Source: Anniella stebbinsi
Lineage: Eukaryota > Chordata > Lepidosauria > Squamata > Anniellidae
Assembly: GCA_029215795.1 (NCBI GenBank)
Contig: JARDYH010000003.1
Coordinates: 97,372,609-97,436,608, forward strand
Direction: 5' to 3'
DNA length: 64,000 nucleotides
The translations under genes were made by a program, and so were the position numbers. The notes under the pieces are model-generated. The model saw only the letters and a program-made list of their open reading frames with translations, had not been told where the DNA came from and made no database searches. Each line of letters begins with the position of its first letter. Positions within the stretch are counted from its first letter, which is position 1. This document shows positions 36,765-47,491 of this stretch, piece after piece.

Positions 36765-37156
36765 TATGGTTTGGGTACATGGTTTGGGTCCAGGTTACCT
36801 ACGGGATCGCCTTCTCCCATACAATCCGCCCCGCATGCTCAGGTCCTCAGGGAAGAATTTATTACAGTCAACAAGAACTAGACTGACAACCGTTACCCAG
36901 AGGACCTTCTCTTCTGCCGCTCCCAGATTATGGAATGACCTGCCGGGAGAGATTCGCCAACTCACTAGTCTTTCGGAATTTAAAAGTTCTATAAAGACTT
37001 ATCTCTTCCGGCAGGCCTACCCAGATGAATTTTAAAGTGTTTTATTGGTGTTTTAATGATGTACTGGTTTTATCTGCTTTTAATCAGTTTTTGTATTTTG
37101 TGTTTGGTGTTGTTCCCCGCCTCGATCCGTTGGGAGAGGCGGGTGATAAATAAATA

Positions 37157-37192
<36 letters not shown>
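36765..37192 (+). mobile_element. L2-like LINE 3' end with (TTA)n tail
   Basis: The frame 36766-37035 reads GYLRDRLLPYNPPRMLRSSG and RTFSSAAPRLWNDLPGEIRQ, the L2-type C-terminal end. The tail has 'ttgttccccgcctcgatccg', 'gagaggcgggtgataaataa' and (TTA)n at 37158-37192. It is 5'-truncated. Confidence 0.75.
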
Positions 37193-37246
37193 GTACATGA
37201 AAGCAAGCCCCACTGATGTCTACTTCTGTGTAAACATGCACACAAA

Positions 37247-37297
37247 CTTTGAATGAGTTCAAATCTCCAGGGCCCGATAAACTGCATCCTAGAGTGT
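37247..37297 (+). mobile_element. Isolated internal CR1 fragment (about 50 bp)
   Basis: 'gaatgagttcaaatctccag' followed by ggcccgataaactgcatcc matches 31009-31060 of the long CR1 copy (LNEFKSPGPNQLHPRV region). It has neither CR1 end. Confidence 0.65.
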
Positions 37298-37896
37298 GTC
37301 GAAGGGCGGTCTTGCTGGCAAAAGAGGAGGGTGGGGCGGTTCTCCGCTAAGCTGCTCAACCGTGAAGGGAGAGGGACAGCAGGTGCCCAAACACCCCACA
37401 GAAAAGGCGAGCAAGGCTGCCTGCCGCCCATGCCCGGGACTTGGTCCCATTCAACTCTATGGTTGTTACCCCCGAGTAGGCATATCTAGGTTTCCTGACC
37501 AGAACAATGTCAGCTTCCCCTTGCCATGGTGACATTGACCACAAACTTCTCCAAAAACTAATCGTAATACTTTCTCTTCACTTGTCTTGTTTAATATGAT
37601 CTTAGGAGAAAGCATAGTGTGTTGTTTTACCATAACTGCGCAATTTCAGGCTTCTGTACCATTGTATTTGCGCAGAAATAAAAATATATAAAATTAACTG
37701 CAGAGGGAAGGAGAACATAGGGGCTGGTGGGGGTGGGTGGGAGATTTCGCCAGCGTAGTAGAAATACAGGTGAAAAGATATGTGAGCTGAAATAGTGCAA
37801 CAACGCACAGACATGAAAGTGCCCAGCGCTTGATGCACTGAGGAAATGGAAGGGGAAAACGCAGATGCAAACCGGGGGGGTGGGGGGGGGGAAGTA

Positions 37897-38038
37897 GGTG
37901 TGATGGAGCCCTGTGTCGTGTGAACCGTTCCTAACCATGGTGGCTACATAACCACGGTTTAAGCAGGCTCACTAACCATTTGCTGAAGAAGGGTTAGGGG
38001 CCTAAACATGGCTTAGCGTGTTGTCTGAACAGGCCCAA
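37897..38038. mobile_element. Short hAT-like MITE ends
   Basis: 'ctgtgtcgtgtgaaccg' on the left and 'gtgttgtctgaacaggccc' on the right are inverted partners. 'ctaaccatggtggc' and 'ctaaacatggcttag' lie inside. Confidence 0.5.
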
Positions 38039-38069
38039 TATAAATCCGGTTCTGGCTTTCCTGCACTAG

Positions 38070-38935
38070 TTGCTAATATGTTTCCAGGCCAAATTCAAAG
38101 TGTTGGTTTTAATCTGTAAAACCTACAGGGTTGCAACCCCAGTACCTTAAGGACCGCCTCTCCGCATATGAAACTACCAAATCCCTGATGGTATGATCAT
38201 TGTTAGCTAAACAAGCCACTGTGGCTTGTTTAAGCCCCAGCGCGTGCCAGGTGCAATTTGCATAATCACCCACTTGGCCACAACTTGTTGTTCCATCCCA
38301 ACCTAGTAAGCATGGCATTTTTGAGAGGGAAACAACTCTCAAATCACCCATGAGCTGTTGTTGGGTTATTTGAGGGTTGTTTCTCCCTCGAACAAGAGAT
38401 GCCGACTGGGCTTGAATGACACGACAAGCCACACCAGGGCAGGTGATTATGCAAATTGCACCCAGCATGCACCGGTACACACCGCAGCTTGAGCAAACCA
38501 CTGTGGCTTGTTTAGCCTATGAAGGCAGTCCGAACGAAGTCCCTCTGGGTCTCCTCAGAGAGAAACTCAAAGGATGGCAGATCGAGGGGGGACCTTTTCT
38601 GTGATAGTCATCTTTTCAGTCCCAGGCACAAACAAGCTTATTTTCCCTAGCATTTAGACATTAGTTATTGTCCAATTGTTGTGGGCTACTTTTGTGATCT
38701 CCATTCTAGGTTGTGACATTATGTACTGTGGATTAACACTTTTTGTATTAGATTGTTTTTAGACTATGTGTTGATGATGTTTATTTTTATTTGTGTTACT
38801 GTGCTGATTATGCTTTATATTGATTTTTTCCTGTTATGTTAATCATGGATTTTTGTATAAGTCATTTTGAGACTTCTTTTTGGAGTGGAAAGCAATACAT
38901 TATTATTATTAATAATAATAATAATAATACATTAC
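38070..38935 (+). mobile_element. L2-like LINE 3' end, split by a palindromic MITE
   Basis: 'ggccaaattcaaagtgttgg' and 'ccttaaggaccgcctctcc' before the break, and 'gtccctctgggtctcctcag' and 'gagacttctttttggagtgg' after it, with a (TTA/AAT)n tail at 38896-38930. The break is about 38190-38530. Confidence 0.6.
38190..38530. mobile_element. Palindromic MITE inside L2-like LINE
   Basis: 'ctaaacaagccactgtggct' on the left and 'ccactgtggcttgtttagcc' on the right are inverted partners. 'aggtgcaatttgcataatca' and 'gattatgcaaattgcaccc' continue the inverted arms, so the arms are long. 'gggaaacaactctcaaat' and its partner flank the middle. Confidence 0.7.
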
Positions 38936-41900
38936 CATCCGAGAAAACTCATGGTTCTCCCCCAAACCCATTTTATGCTGTTCAGAAAATAACAGTAGTG
39001 GTGGTGTGGGGGGTGGGGTACCAAAATTGTATCTTGCCTAGAGCACCAAAATACTTTGTGCTTGGCCCTGCTTTCGCTGAGCTCCCGGAAGGATGGGATT
39101 CAAATATAACAAATAAAGTAAGTGGTAACATACAACATACCTGGCAGTTTAAACATTCTATAATCATTACTTACTGTAAACTCCTTGGACAATTATCTTT
39201 TTCATGTGTGATTATGCTCTAATGCCCCATGTGTTTTGATGATGCTGAATAATAAACATCTAAAGACAGGGTTTGCCTCAATTTTTTTAATGTAATATAT
39301 GGTTCCATTTTATAAGTAGTGCTTTTTTTTAGAATGAGATGGCTCTACCACATTAAGTTCTGACCAGACCTGAAATGCACTGCTGATTTGGGACTAATTA
39401 TCTGATTCTAACCCTGTTTACTAATTCTCTGATCCTATGCACGTTTACTTTCTTCTAGTAAAAAAACGCATAGGATTGCAGTCATGCAGTCCAACTTTAT
39501 GCCTGTTTATTTGGAACAAAAGCCCACTGACACTAATCAAACCTACTTTCAAGTAAATGTGCATACGATTGCTACCTTAGAATAATCTGAGAAGTCAGTA
39601 TTTAAAAGGAAATGTTTCTCCTACTCCAACAGATCTTGCAGATTTTATAAAACAGTTTGGGCATGTAAGATAAAATGGCTTAACATATTTTGCACTGAAA
39701 TCCCCAACGTTCAATTGATATTTGACCTCATGAAAGGAAAAGAATGATGGAAAATGACAGAATATATATATATATATCCCAAAGCGTGAGAGGAGGGAGG
39801 GGAAATCAATTAATCAATAAGTCAATGGGAAAGAAAATCAAACAGAAGAGAACATCTGGACAAATATGCTACTTGCTTGTAAGAAAACAAAGTATTTCCC
39901 TCATGCCCAGGAACAGAAAGTTTATTTCACCACCGGTTTCAAATTAAGGCTTAAAGAAACCTTCGTTTCATGAGGCTAAATATTAATCTTATGTCCACTG
40001 AACTGAACTTAGAATAATAATCTTCACGAAGAGCTACTGCAATTTCAAGTGATTACAATGCTAAAAGCAATTATATTTAACCAGATGAGGATCTTACCAT
40101 AGTTTAAATTCCCCATAGTGTCATTTCATGTTATATTTGAGAAATTCCTCAATAAAAATGTCAAATAGAGAATGAGTTGAGTTCCTTCAAGGACAGACTT
40201 GGAGCATTTCCAATATAAATGTGTAGCCAAGGAATCTCAACCAAAAGAAGGGGGAGAGGGAATAAAGCTCATTTGATCAGAGTAGAGAGAGAAAATTGGA
40301 AAGGAGAACAAATCCCATCTCCTCTAATTAAAATGAAGAAGAAATTCCTTTTCTTTCTTTGTAGGAAGATTATTATTATTATTTTTCAATGGCTACATTA
40401 GTGCAAAGCAGGTCCTGAAAGAAGGTTTGTCTCATGGGGACCCTGTGTGAAATAATTACTTAGTAATAACCTTCTAAATACTCTTACAAAGATAAATATT
40501 TGCCCCACCCAAAAAACCCCGAAATTGGTCCAAAACTGCAAAAATGGTTGCAACATATTTTATGTATTTCTGGCAAGCCCACACAAGGTGGCTTATTATA
40601 AAAATGCTGAAAACAAAACAGTGGAACAAACAAATTTATTAAAAAGTCATTTCTGTAACAATCCTTTTAAAAGAAGTCATAGCAGAGCAATCCTATGTAC
40701 TCTGGGGAGAGGGAGAGAATGCCCACAGCATCCCTAGCCCTGCTGGAGGGGGGAAACTTTATCTTCTTGTTTTTCCCACTGGAATTCTATGTGTTTCTCC
40801 CCTCCCATTGACTGCAACGGGAAGAAAATTAACTACCCCAGCTCTGGGGCCAGTGTAGTTTGGGGTGCAAATTCAAGGTATGTCAGAGGGACAAGGGGAC
40901 TTTGGATCCTGCAGATCCAAGCCCATCCCTCACATGCCCACAGAAGACCCCATTTCAGTTTCTGCCACTGGTTGAAAGTAACACCATGATTGGCATTTCT
41001 ACACCTGTGGAGCTTTCCGTGGGCATACTGTGGTGCCTCTGGGGGGTGCAATTGCTAACCCACTGGCAGAGCAGCATTTCCACCACATCCTATGACCCTT
41101 CAGCTGGCAATGGGGAGAGTTTAGGATTTCTCCCTAAGAAAGTTTAGGCTGCAATTGTACATAAATTTACCTGACAGTTAAGTTCCATTGAATTCAATGG
41201 GACTTACTGCTGAGTAGATATTATTTTAACCAATCCTTCTCAGCAGACAGTATGCAGCAATCAACTTATCACGTTGACCACCACAGATGAGAAATGATCA
41301 AATGTTGGTCTTCATCCTCCTTAGCAAGAGGTAGCCTTTCCAGAGTCAGCAGTGAGGTACATAAGGAGGCAAGAATGGGAACAAAAAAGAAACAGCCAGT
41401 GTAGGTGGACAGAACCTCAACAGATGCTGCCTCCCAGTCCAAGGAGCAAGATAATATTGAGAAATATCAATTCAATAAAAACAACTGCTTAAGCTTCACA
41501 GAGCTCATCCTCAAGCTAATATGTGACAGCTAGAATAAAACCTAACCGAACACAAGTTGTTGATGTTGCATGTCAACTTGAAGATCTCTAAAATTAAGAA
41601 TGTAAGAACATAACATAAGAAGACCCATGCTGGATCAACCCAAGTATCCTGTCCCCAGAGTGGCCAACTGGCTGCCCACGGAAAACCCACAAACAGGACA
41701 TTAGTGCAATAGCATCCTCCCATCCATGTTCCCCAGCAATTGGTGTACACAGGCTTACTGCCTCTGATACCAGCGGAAACATATAGGCATCAGGACTGGG
41801 ATCCATTGACAGCCTTCACCTCCAGGAATTTGTCCAATCCTCTTTTAAAGCCATCCAAATCAGTGGCCATCACTACATCTTGTGGTGGTGAATTCCATAG

Positions 41901-42192
41901 TTTAACTATGCACTGTGTGAAGTACTTCCTTTTATCTGTCCTGAATCTCCCACCAATGAGCTTCATGGGGTGACATTGGTTCTAGTGTTATGAGAGAGGG
42001 AGAAAAATGTCCCCCTACCCACTTTCTCCACACCATGCGTGACCAGATGGCCCGGGGTTTCCAGGTCCTAACCGGGAAACCTGGGGCGATCCGGGCCAAC
42101 CGGGGGGTGGCGGGGGCAAGCCGGGGCGGTGGAGGGGTCACGCGGCGATGGCGGGAGGCAGGCGGGCGGTGCGAGGCCGGCGGCGCGAGGCA

Positions 42193-42382
42193 CTTACCTG
42201 CTGGGGTGTCCGCTTCCCTCCGGTGCTCTGAATCTACTGAGAAACAGGCTTCGCGGCCTGTCCCTCAGTAGCGCGCCGGGTGATGACGTCATCACCCGGC
42301 GCGCTACTGAGAGACAGGCCAGGAAGCCTGTTTCTCAGTAGATTCAGAGCACCGGAGGGAAGCGGACGCCCCAGCAGGTAAG
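42193..42382. repeat. 190-bp loopless palindrome centred on TGACGTCA
   Basis: Arms of 95 bp meet at 42287/42288 with no loop, no gap and about four mismatches. The axis is TGATGACGTCATCA. The outer ends read cttacctgctgggg and ccccagcaggtaag, so each strand carries a CAG|GTAAG splice-donor-like sequence at its 3' edge. Confidence 0.9.
42284..42291. promoter_or_regulatory. CRE-type site TGACGTCA at palindrome axis
   Basis: The exact 8-bp consensus bound by CREB/ATF factors. Whether it is bound here is unknown; it could simply be the axis of the palindrome. Confidence 0.35.
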
Positions 42383-42394
42383 AAGCGCGAGGTG

Positions 42395-42670
42395 GGCGGG
42401 CGGCGCGAGCGGCGCGGGGCGGGCGGGACGCGCGGGCGGGGGCGTGCGGGCGGGGTGGGGTGGGGCGGCGTACGGCGGTGCGGGCGGGCAGCGTGGGTGG
42501 GTGGGTGTGCGGGCAGCACGGGGCGTGCGGGGTGGAGCGGCACGGGGCGGGGGGGGCGGCGCGGCCGGGCGTGGCGTGGCGGGCTGGCGGCGCGGGGCGG
42601 GCAGGCGGGCCGTGCGGGGCAAGCGGGTGCGTGGTGTGGGGGGGTTGTTTTGGGTGGGGGGGGTGGGGGG
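42395..42670 (+). repeat. G-rich tract with many GGG runs
   Basis: About 275 bp dominated by ggcgggcggggtgggg-type sequence on the plus strand, inside the GC-rich element. Potential for G-quadruplex structure. Confidence 0.75.
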
Positions 42671-43709
42671 GACCGGGATTTTGGTTCTCAAAATCTGGTC
42701 ACCCTAGTAAACCTCTATCATATCTTCCCTTATTTGCCTTTTTTCTAAGCTACACAACCCCAGATGTTGTAATCTTTCCTCACTGGGGACATTTTCCAGC
42801 CCCTTAATCATTTTAGTTGCCCTTCTTTGCACTTTTTCCCAACTCTACAATATTCCTTTTTATGTGTAGTGACCAAAACTGTACACAGTATTCCAAGTGT
42901 GGTTGCACCATATATTTAGATAAGGGGAGTATGATCTTGGCAGTTTTATTTTCAATTCCTTTGCTAATTATGCCTAACATGAAATTTGCCTTTTTCACAG
43001 CAGATGCACAACCGTCAACTATTTAAACCACCATTGGTTATCATGTTGTCTGAACCCAGTCACTGCTAGGTCAAAACCCATCGACTTATACTTGAAGTTG
43101 GGATTTTTTGTCTCCACGTGCATCACTTTACACTTGTTTACATTGAACTGCATTTCCCACTTTGATGCCCATTCTCTCAGTTTGGAGAGATCCTTTGATG
43201 CTCCTTGCAATTCCTTTTTGTTTCAACCACCCTAGATAATTTGGTTGCAAAATTAAATTTGGAATTTGCAGAACCCATCCTTTTATTTCCTTAGAGTTTT
43301 CTGATGTGCCGCCTCAGGGTGTCCATAGAAACTCCACAGAGTCTCAGATTGTTATTTCCAAACTTCTACTCACACGAATGTACACTACCTAATTCTCATG
43401 GAAAGGCTGCAAAGTAGCAGCAGTGAAACTGAATACCTGTGGACCCAGCTGCACCTCTACAACCAATTTAAGGTCCTCCAGTCTTGAGTGAAAATGACAA
43501 TAAGGTTTAAACTTCTTGTCAATTTCACTTATTGTGAAGAGGAGCTGACTTGCTGAAGAGTAGAAGAAGGTGGTTAGTTTAATGGCTGCTCTTCACAGTC
43601 AAATCCAAGTATGTGAAAAATGCTACAAATCCACTGACCTCTAATTATTTTCTCTGAGCAATATATGCATGGGTTTGTGCATTCAACTACTGATAAGCTG
43701 TTAACAACC

Positions 43710-43793
43710 TTGGGAGGAGCTGTAAGCCGCCTTGAGAGGGCTTCTGCCCTGAAAAGCAGGCAAGAAATAGGTCACAAATAAATAAATAAGTTG
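43710..43793 (+). mobile_element. L2-like LINE or SINE tail
   Basis: 'gctgtaagccgccttgagag' and 'caagaaataggtcacaaata' then aataaataag. Confidence 0.55.
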
Positions 43794-44012
43794 TTTTCTC
43801 CAGTAGAAATTATATTGGATGGAACTAGACACAAGGAAGATCCATGATACTTGGCCAGATCAGCAGAACTACACAATCTTTATTAGAAAACTAAATTGGT
43901 GGATTATTGCAGTGTCCCTGGATTAGACGTGGCATGTTACATAGTGCAACAAAGATATATGCAGTATTGTTATCTGACTGGATACTTTGCCCGATGTTAT
44001 CTAGAAGCAACT

Positions 44013-44996
44013 CACCATTGACTATTGTGTCATCTGTTGAGCCTTTTCCACACAACGGTTAGTTATTTCACTGAAATCGCCAATGCAAATAATCAACGCT
44101 GTACAGGGTTGACTATCTGCACAACCATTGAATATTGTGTCATCTGGCAGGCTCCGTTGACAATTTCACGTACCTACAGAGTCACGAGGAAAGGGTGGCA
44201 GAAACCCCCTGCCGCTCTTGCCCAGCAGGGCTCCGTACGCATATGTCATTCATCCCAGGAAGCCCGTGGGCAGCCGCGAATCATGCAGCTCCCCATGTGT
44301 TTCCCAGGACATGCACAAATGGACATCGGGACAAAGGGGTGTAAGGATCTCTCCTGTGGCTGCAGAGTAATAACCACAGGAGAAATCCCCCCTCTGCCCT
44401 GATACCCAAAGCCCATTTGTGGATATGGGCAGGACGCAGAGGGAGACACTTGCATCACGCGAGCGTCTCCCTTCCCCCGTCAACTATCCATTTGGAAATG
44501 GGGTCGAGGGGATGCTTCCATCATCCTAAACCCATTTCCAAATGAATGGCCTGCCATGGAGGAGGGAGAGGTTCGCATGACACTGTCCTTGACAGCATCA
44601 GGCTAGTGTATCCTTCCGCCTCACCGGGTGGAGGGAGATGTTCACCTGACACTGTCAAGGATATTGGCAGGCAGGGACGGGACAGGCATGCAGTACCCCA
44701 CCCAGGGATTGGATGAACATGTCCCAGGGAACATGGGAGCATCGCAATCATGCCATGTGGTGCTGGTTCCCATGAGAATCCCCCTTCACCCCACCATCAG
44801 AACAGGAGGATGAGAGCACATTGCCAGGTACTGACAGTGGGGGACCCAGCACGAAGGGGGATATTCATGGGAAGCAACACCACTATTCGGTGGGGAGGAC
44901 AGAGAAGAGGTTGGGGGTTGGCAATAGTCAACCCTGTGCTAATAGTCAAATCCACGGATAACTATTTAGGGGGGTACCTAAGAAGACATGATAACG
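44013..44996. mobile_element. 1-kb hAT-like element, copy 2 (ends lost)
   Basis: Same orientation and order as 4490-5470: 'caccattgactattgtgtc', 'gccgctcttgcccagcagg', 'cccatttccaaatg' and 'aactatttaggggggtacc'. The terminal GTTTGGATGACAC repeats are missing at both ends. Paired 'acccatttccaaat'/'atttggaaatggg' motifs form an internal inverted repeat in both copies. Confidence 0.7.
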
Positions 44997-45351
44997 TGGC
45001 CAGAGAATGATTTTCATGACAAAGCTCCATATCATTGCAGCCTGTCCCTCTCAGTTTTTGCCTGCCTTGCACTTGATTTCTCGGGGAAATTACTTGTCCT
45101 TCATGATTAGGCAGGTCCCCCCCACAACAGTTGCTTTGTGACTAGGGTGGCTTCCATGGCAACTATTTTTTGGTGGTGCCCATGACAGTTTCTGATATTT
45201 CCAAATGTGTTCATAGGCCCAAAAGAATTGAAGATCCCTGCCCTACAGACAGTTCCTCCACATAAGCCTAGACAGAGACAAGGAACAAAAGATGTAGGAG
45301 ACAGCTAATCCCACAGAATGAATTTTCTTAAGGCAAATGATGTATTGTTAC

Positions 45352-45478
45352 TGCAGAAGGAAAGCAGGTCAGCCTATATCAGATGTCTGGACAGGAGACT
45401 GCTGGGAGATCGCATGTAAGCCATCCTAAGCTATTCAGAGGAAGAATACGGATAAGTGAAATACATACATGAATAATA
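45352..45478 (+). mobile_element. 5S-rRNA-derived SINE (probable)
   Basis: 'aaagcaggtcagcctatatc' and 'tctggacaggagactgctgg' resemble the internal promoter half of 5S rRNA (aagcagggtcgggcctgg, tggatgggagaccgcctggg). An L2-like tail ('gtaagccatcctaagct', 'ggataagtgaaataca') follows. Diverged and without a complete 5S gene. Confidence 0.5.
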
Positions 45479-46462
45479 TTGGGGCCCATCTGTAAAGATG
45501 AAAATAATGAATGGAACTGCCACTGAAATTAAAACCAAATTTGGGATTGCCTTATATGAAACATTTGAGGTATTTTGAGGGAGCTTCAATAAGACCAGCA
45601 AAAGGTGGCGTGAGAGAAAGGGGGAAGGGTACATCTCTAGGCAGTCACTGGATTCTGCTTAAAGCAAAATGTAACGACAATTTGGAATTTCCACCAGAGG
45701 AATTTTGAGAGAACCCAAAATAATGTTGATAAGATTAGCACCCCAGGTGGCTTTTGCCTATCAGAAGTTAACAGCTATTCTTGTGTCTGACTCCGCTGCT
45801 CTAAAGAATTGTATAGAATTGTACAGAAGTACAGCTATACCATTCCCTTAAGTTCTTTAGCCATGATGTTCACCTTCTTCCCATCCTTAACCATGACTAA
45901 TTAAATTAATATATCTGACTGAATCTTACATTATAAAAGAAATATTGCACTCCTTAGTTTTAACCATGCGTTTAAACCACACTCATGAGCATTTCAATAT
46001 ATGTGATTTTATGTACAATTAATACCACCTTCTAGAAAATATATCCATCTATTCACAACATGAAGAACTGAATACACTTTAGTGGAAATGCAGAAATGGA
46101 TCCATTTACTCTTACTATTGCAATTAGTTGAATTATAATGGACAGCTTCAGTATAACACCATTTTAAAACTTGCATACATCTAGATGACTAAAAGCATGC
46201 AAATAAGCAACCATAAGGATTTTTCTTCCTCTGGGAAACATAGCAACTCAATATTACTCAAGGCTACACAACCACCAATTTTATTTTTCCTGATGATTAC
46301 GTCTGATTCTGCTTGTTGCAGGGAATGACTGTCTAACATTATATTTAAAAGAACAAAGTCAGCTTTTCTAATAATAATTCTACTAGTTTCTAAGATAAAT
46401 TAAATGTAAAAGCTCATATCAAAAGCAGCAAATGGACAGATTCTGCAATCTATCTAAATAAA

Positions 46463-46637
46463 CATCCCCTTACAAATATGAACGAAGGAGATAATGCAAA
46501 GCTGAAGAATTATCAAAATCTATTCCAGAAATTCCTCCTTGGCCTCCAGTTACACAGAGTGCTAATTGACATCGGTGGAATTTTGCATAATTCTTCAGCT
46601 TTGCATTATCTTCTTCATTCATATTTGTAAGGGAATG
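46463..46637. repeat. Inverted repeat, 51-bp arms, 73-bp loop
   Basis: 46463-46513 is the gap-free reverse complement of 46587-46637 with about three mismatches ('gataatgcaaagctgaagaa' against 'ttcttcagctttgcattatc'). It lies 0.7 kb from the SCUBE1 EGF2 exon, in the intron. Confidence 0.88.
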
Positions 46638-47362
46638 TTTGGATTGGATCCAAAGATCCCATTGCACCCTCCAGAGGAACTTCTGAGGACTGAGTGCAGA
46701 GGAATCAGTGAGACCTTTCCACTCGCACAAGCAATATTGTGGATCCAAGCCAATATGTTTCAAATTATACTTATGATAACTGAATTTCATGTAACAGAAA
46801 TTCTCAATCATTAATCATGAGATAAGAGCAATATCCAGCTAGATATTGCTGGATGAGAACTAAATCCTGCTAGAAACCAGTAACTGAGCTCTACACACAT
46901 TATCCCCCAATTGCACAACCACGTTTCAGCCTCATGAATCACTCATTCCTAGAACATCTGCATTACTTTATTTTGTCATAAGAACAGCATTCTATGTTCT
47001 TACGCACAAATAGAAGCCTCAGAACTAAACAGAAAACATTTACAGAATATTTGTCATAATATCCCAAATTACCATTAAAAATACTCTGTTTTCTCAGATA
47101 TACCATTTAATAAACATGCACACACAGGCTGGTTTGAAACACTGTTCCAGTGCCTTCTCTCTCTCATAGCACTTTATAATCTGAACAGCATGAGCAAAAT
47201 GCTTGTGGAGACTGTAAACATGTCCTCAGTTCAAGGTCTGGCATAAAATTACCCTGATCTCCTCACCAAACTTAAGACTAGATCATAGTGGGCTTTGTTT
47301 GACAAAAGCTATGTGAGGCATTGCATAAAATGACCAAGCAATTTCTCCAAAAAATGACTCAC

Positions 47363-47491
47363 CGAGGCAGTTGTGTCCATCATGAGCCAACATGAACCCA
47401 TCGTAACATGTACACCTGTAGTTGCCTGGAATGTTGATGCATTCATGTACACAGCCTCCATTGTAGAAATCATTTTCACACTCATCAATGT
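47363..47491 (-). CDS. SCUBE1: SCUBE1 exon encoding EGF-like domain 2 (calcium-binding type)
   Basis: This 129-bp exon encodes one EGF-like domain of 43 residues. It starts [14 protein letters not shown], continues through [12 protein letters not shown] and ends DGHNCL. The six cysteines and the D-I-D-E-C start are those of a calcium-binding EGF module. SCUBE1 is a secreted and membrane-tethered glycoprotein of endothelium and platelets with nine EGF-like repeats, spacer, cysteine-rich repeats and a CUB domain. From memory this domain differs from human SCUBE1 EGF2 at about two positions, and the [21 protein letters not shown] stretch separates it from SCUBE2 and SCUBE3. On the minus strand the acceptor reads ...ccttag before ACATTGATG, and the donor reads CTCG|gtgagt. 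Both ends are phase 1, so the module splices in frame to the exon at 20979. No stop or frameshift is present. The paralogue assignment rests on memory; membership of the SCUBE family is very likely. Confidence 0.88.

Larger units (their letters stand above)
42036..42706. mobile_element. GC-rich TGACCAGAT...ATCTGGTCACCCTA element inside L3-like LINE
   Basis: The left end 'gcgtgaccagatggcccgg' lacks a clean TAGGG. The right end 'caaaatctggtcaccctag' is intact. The start continues 'cctaaccgggaaacctgggg' and 'cgatccgggccaaccgggg', matching 10618-10655 of the 5.9-kb element. No matching 8-bp flanks were found. The interior consists of a 190-bp palindrome and a strongly G-rich tract. The long open frames here (Gly/Arg-rich on plus, Pro/Ala-rich on minus) have no domain and follow from base composition. 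Confidence 0.72.
41595..43250 (-). mobile_element. L3/CR1-group LINE 3' region, split by a GC-rich element
   Basis: On the minus strand the outer part encodes LREWASKWEMQFNVNKCKVM, then [10 protein letters not shown], the L3-type reverse transcriptase C-terminal region. The far end at 41600-42035 is the 3' part: its plus strand has 'aatttgtccaatcctctttt' and 'gtggtgaattccatagttta', familiar from L3-type ends. The LINE is interrupted at 42036-42706. Stops and shifts show it is dead and older than the insertion. Confidence 0.75.
20980..47362 (-). other. SCUBE1: SCUBE1 intron between EGF2 and EGF3 exons (25.4 kb... 26.4 kb span)
   Basis: This 26,383-bp interval lies between the two phase-1 exons and starts gtgagt (minus) and ends ttctctag. 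It contains no further exon I could recognise. It is largely transposable-element sequence, annotated separately below. Stretches such as 22000-23300, 32530-34100, 39100-41100 and 45500-47280 hold no gene and, apart from short items listed here, nothing I can name. Confidence 0.8.

Noticed and set aside
42129..42807. Gly/Arg-rich and Pro/Ala-rich open frames up to 118 codons
   Set aside because: Products of the G-rich tract and palindrome inside a transposon; repetitive composition and no recognisable fold.
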